Under the pieces are notes generated by a model. The model was not told the origin of the DNA. It saw only the letters and a program-made list of their open reading frames with translations, and did not search any database. Shown here piece after piece: positions 61,558 to 64,000 of a stretch of DNA of 64,000 nucleotides. The stretch spans positions 1-64,000 of the forward strand of contig JAJFUG010000029.1 of the NCBI GenBank assembly GCA_021372515.1, in the 5' to 3' direction. The position numbers and the translations under genes were made by a program. Each line of letters opens with the position of its first letter. Within the stretch, counting starts at the first letter, position 1. The DNA is from a bacterium. Its GTDB lineage: Bacteria > Gemmatimonadota > Glassbacteria > GWA2-58-10.

Positions 61558-61925
61558 TTCTGAGCCAATTCGCCACGAGATCGAGATTGCTTATAAATAG
61601 GAGGAAACCGGTGCCGTCCGAAGACCTCAACACAGAACAGATGACAAATACCTGGAGCGGTTCCGCAGAAGTAAGGACTGGAATGGATTTCGCAGGGCCG
61701 TTGATAGTATGGCATACTATCCTGCGTACCGGAGCATTGATCTCCGGGCCAGGGATCTGTGCCGGGGAGTATTCGCCCGAAGTCTCAATCGCGGAAATGT
61801 CTCAGCCGTGGAAAGAAGGATGAAAAAGCAGTTGCACAAGAATGGATAGACTCTTTAGCTTTAAACTTCTGAATATCGGCCGCGTTCATTTCACAGAGAC
61901 AGACCGGAAACAGGAAAGAAATACT

Positions 61926-64000
61926 GTGGCGGGAAAAAGAGAAAAAAGAGCCCCGAGGACCAAACCCGCTCCGGACCTCCACCGGACCAGCTTACGGCAG
62001 AAACTGATCCTGGTGGCTTTCGGGCTGGGAGTGCTGGTCGTGGCCGAGCTGGCGCTGCACCTGATTCCGGAGCCTGGAGCATCCGGCGTCCCTGGCGACC
62101 CGTTCGTCGGGTTCAGCCGTCTGCACCCGCTGTACGAGAGTTACCGGGCGTCGGACGGTTCCCTGCGGATGCGGACCGTGCCGGATAAGCAGAAGTGGTT
62201 CAATGCCGAGGATTTCAGTGCGGTAAAAGCGCCCGGGGATTTTCGCATTATCAGCCTGGGCGGCTCCACCACTTACGGCCGGCCTTATGGAAATACAACC
62301 TCATTCTCAGGTTGGCTGGAGCGACTCTTGAACCGCTGCGCTCCGGCTGGCCGGCACTACGAGGTGATCAATGCCGGCGGTATAAGCTACGCCAGCTACC
62401 GGGTTACCGTGCTGCTGGATGAGCTTCTGGCCTATAAGCCGGACCTGGTGATAATCTACACCGGCCACAACGAGTTCCTGGAAGCGCGGACCTATGGCCG
62501 GCTCCTGGAGCAGCCGGCAAGTCTGATCGAATTGCGCAGCCTCCTGAACCGTATGCGCCTCTACCGTCTCCTCAAGCTGGGCCTCGGGAAAATCCGCCTT
62601 GGCGCGGAAAAGAAGGAACCGTCCGGACAGACAGACGGGCGCAGCCTGCTCAGTCCCGAGGTCGAGACCCTGCTCGACCGCAGTGCCGGGCTCGACTACT
62701 ACCAGCGTGACAGCCTTTTCTCCAGCGGCGTTTTCGAGCACTTCCGCTACAATGTGGATCGCATGATCGAGCGCTGCCGCCGGGATGGAGTGCCGGTGGT
62801 GTTCTGCGATCCGGTGGACAACCTCAAGGATTTCTCTCCGTTCAAGAGCCTGCATTCGCCCGAGCTATCAGCCGAAGGACAGGTGCGGGTCGAGGGCCTG
62901 CTCGGCCAGGCCGGAAAAGCTCTCGGGCAGAACCGGTCAGAGGAGGCGCTGACGGCGTTGACAGAAGCGGAGCGGCTCGATCCGCTCTACGCCCGCACAT
63001 TTTTCCTGCTCGGACGCGCCCGGCTCGACAACGGGGACACGCTGCAGGCGGCCAGGGCTTTCCTGGCGGCCCGCGAGCTTGATATCTGCCCCCTGCGCGC
63101 CCAGGAACCGATCCACCGGGCGCTGCGTGAGGAATGCGCGAAAGAGGGGGTCCCGCTCCTTGCTCTGCGGCCGCTTTTCGCCGCACGCTGCCGGGGCGGC
63201 ATAATCGGCTCGGAAATCCTGGTCGACCACATCCATCCCAACCCCCGCGGCAACCTTCTTATCGCCGGTGCGATAGCCGGCTGGATGCAGCGGGAGGGCC
63301 TGGCGCCGGAGTACTCGCCACCGGATGGAGAGACCGAAGAAAGACTGTACAGGGCGGTAATGGACTCGCTGCCAGGGGAGTATTTCAGCCGCGGAGTGCT
63401 GAACCTGGTGAAGGTGCTGACCTGGGCCAGGAAATTCGAGGAGGTAAAAGCGATAACCGCGCAGCAGACACAGGCCCTGGAGGGAATCGCCGAGGCAGAC
63501 TACCTTCGCGCCACCGCGCTGGAGGCGGACGGCCGGCTGGAGGAGGCCCTCGAATGCTACAGGACAACCCTGCGCGAGATACCCTGGCACCGCAATTCGC
63601 TGAATCAGGCCGCGCAGATCTGCGAGCGGCTGGGACGGCTCCAGGAGGCCGAGGCCACCTACACCCAAGCCCTCCAGCACTACCCGGAGGATGTTCCGCT
63701 GCTGGCCAATTACGGGATATTCCTGGCCCGGCTGGGACAACGGGAGCATGCGATGGAGAGGCTCCAGCGTGCCCTGGAGCTTCAGCCGAACTCCACCGAG
63801 GTGCTGGACAACCTGGGTTTTCTCTGCATCCTGGAGGGGGATTACCCACGGGCGTATGAGTACCTGAAACGCTCACTCGAGGTAAATCCGGTGGACGCGC
63901 AAGCCTGGCATTACCTGGGCCTGGCGCACTTACAGCAGGGCAGGCTGGCCGAGGCGGAGCGCGAATTCCTCGAAGCGGTACGTCTCAACCCGCAGCACGA
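61926..64000 (+). CDS. Membrane-anchored SGNH-hydrolase-like protein with TPR repeats, 3'-truncated by window edge
   Basis: At least 691 aa; GTG start about 8 nt after AGGAAAG, with an in-frame ATG at 61842 as a weaker alternative. A basic N-terminus and one transmembrane helix (about 29-49) precede an SGNH/GDSL-like domain: ISLGGSTTYG (nucleophile Ser, near residue 115), NAGGISYASYR, IYTGHNEF (block III Asn) and VDHIHPNPRGN (block V Asp/His). Tetratricopeptide repeats begin near residue 335, are interrupted by part of the hydrolase domain, and continue to the end (for example YHYLGLAHLQQG-like units). Such fusions are known but not well characterised; glycan deacetylation is a guess. The reading frame is still open at the last base. 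Confidence 0.75.
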   Translation, partial: MAGKREKRAPRTKPAPDLHRTSLRQKLILVAFGLGVLVVAELALHLIPEPGASGVPGDPFVGFSRLHPLYESYRASDGSLRMRTVPDKQKWFNAEDFSAVKAPGDFRIISLGGSTTYGRPYGNTTSFSGWLERLLNRCAPAGRHYEVINAGGISYASYRVTVLLDELLAYKPDLVIIYTGHNEFLEARTYGRLLEQPASLIELRSLLNRMRLYRLLKLGLGKIRLGAEKKEPSGQTDGRSLLSPEVETLLDRSAGLDYYQRDSLFSSGVFEHFRYNVDRMIERCRRDGVPVVFCDPVDNLKDFSPFKSLHSPELSAEGQVRVEGLLGQAGKALGQNRSEEALTALTEAERLDPLYARTFFLLGRARLDNGDTLQAARAFLAARELDICPLRAQEPIHRALREECAKEGVPLLALRPLFAARCRGGIIGSEILVDHIHPNPRGNLLIAGAIAGWMQREGLAPEYSPPDGETEERLYRAVMDSLPGEYFSRGVLNLVKVLTWARKFEEVKAITAQQTQALEGIAEADYLRATALEADGRLEEALECYRTTLREIPWHRNSLNQAAQICERLGRLQEAEATYTQALQHYPEDVPLLANYGIFLARLGQREHAMERLQRALELQPNSTEVLDNLGFLCILEGDYPRAYEYLKRSLEVNPVDAQAWHYLGLAHLQQGRLAEAEREFLEAVRLNPQH

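Larger units (their letters stand above)
61380..61925. other. Divergent intergenic region
   Basis: 546 bp between the minus-strand beta-helix gene and the plus-strand SGNH/TPR gene. It holds the sigma-54 promoter and palindrome of module 3. No protein gene is credible in the remaining 61560-61840 segment. Confidence 0.6.

Noticed and set aside
61467-61823. Open frame of 118 codons in the divergent gap
   Set aside because: It overlaps the palindrome of the module 3 promoter region, lacks a ribosome site and shows no protein-like pattern.

Overview
The window is mostly GC-rich DNA from a diderm bacterium. The outer-membrane inventory (TonB-dependent receptors with a carboxypeptidase-like regulatory domain, PorV/UPF0164-type barrels, very large exoproteins with a C-terminal FlgD/T9SS-like domain, two-component sensors with Reg_prop/Y_Y_Y domains) is that of the FCB superphylum. 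No SusD is present and regulation is of the sigma-54 type, so an FCB candidate phylum is more likely than Bacteroidota. That placement is inference. The lifestyle read from the genes is degradation of plant-like acidic or pectic polysaccharide.

Layout. (1) 1-19.2 kb, plus strand: the end of a heparinase II/III-like lyase; a DctB-like sensor kinase with a periplasmic beta-propeller; an NtrC-type activator; a -24/-12 promoter with an upstream palindrome; then receiver-only protein, TonB receptor, 1091-aa exoprotein and PorV-like barrel, followed by a GH28 and a GH36-like enzyme. (2) 19.3-21.4 kb: a 2TM protein and a class-C serine hydrolase, minus strand. (3) 21.6-33.1 kb: an AT-rich glycan island of eleven genes. 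It encodes the GDP-D-glycero-alpha-D-manno-heptose pathway (gmhA, hddA, gmhB, hddC) plus a transaldolase, an oxidoreductase, a GT2, a GT-C-like membrane protein and three methyltransferases. The island lies between two inverted, decayed IS3-type remnants that share the same internal deletion. (4) 33.2-46.9 kb, minus strand: a second copy of the whole module (kinase, activator, receiver, receptor, exoprotein, PorV-like). (5) 47-47.7 kb: a tRNA-Val-like 3' half with its terminator, and one copy of a dispersed 83-bp repeat. (6) 47.9-61.4 kb, minus strand: a third module made of a beta-helix protein, receptor, exoprotein, PorV-like barrel, amidohydrolase and a PAS/sigma-54 activator, again with a -24/-12 promoter and palindrome. 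(7) 61.9 kb to the end: an SGNH-hydrolase/TPR protein running off the window.

How it fits together. The striking system is a triplet present three times: TonB receptor, roughly 1100-aa exoprotein with a C-terminal sorting-like domain, and PorV-like barrel. It looks like a SusD-less polysaccharide-utilisation locus in which every exoprotein has its own PorV-like partner. Two copies are tied to a split version of the Bacteroides hybrid two-component sensor, with the same kind of propeller sensor but a sigma-54 enhancer-binding response regulator as output. All three receptors carry a perfect 12-residue EF-hand loop exactly 45 residues before the C-terminus, in what should be the last extracellular loop.
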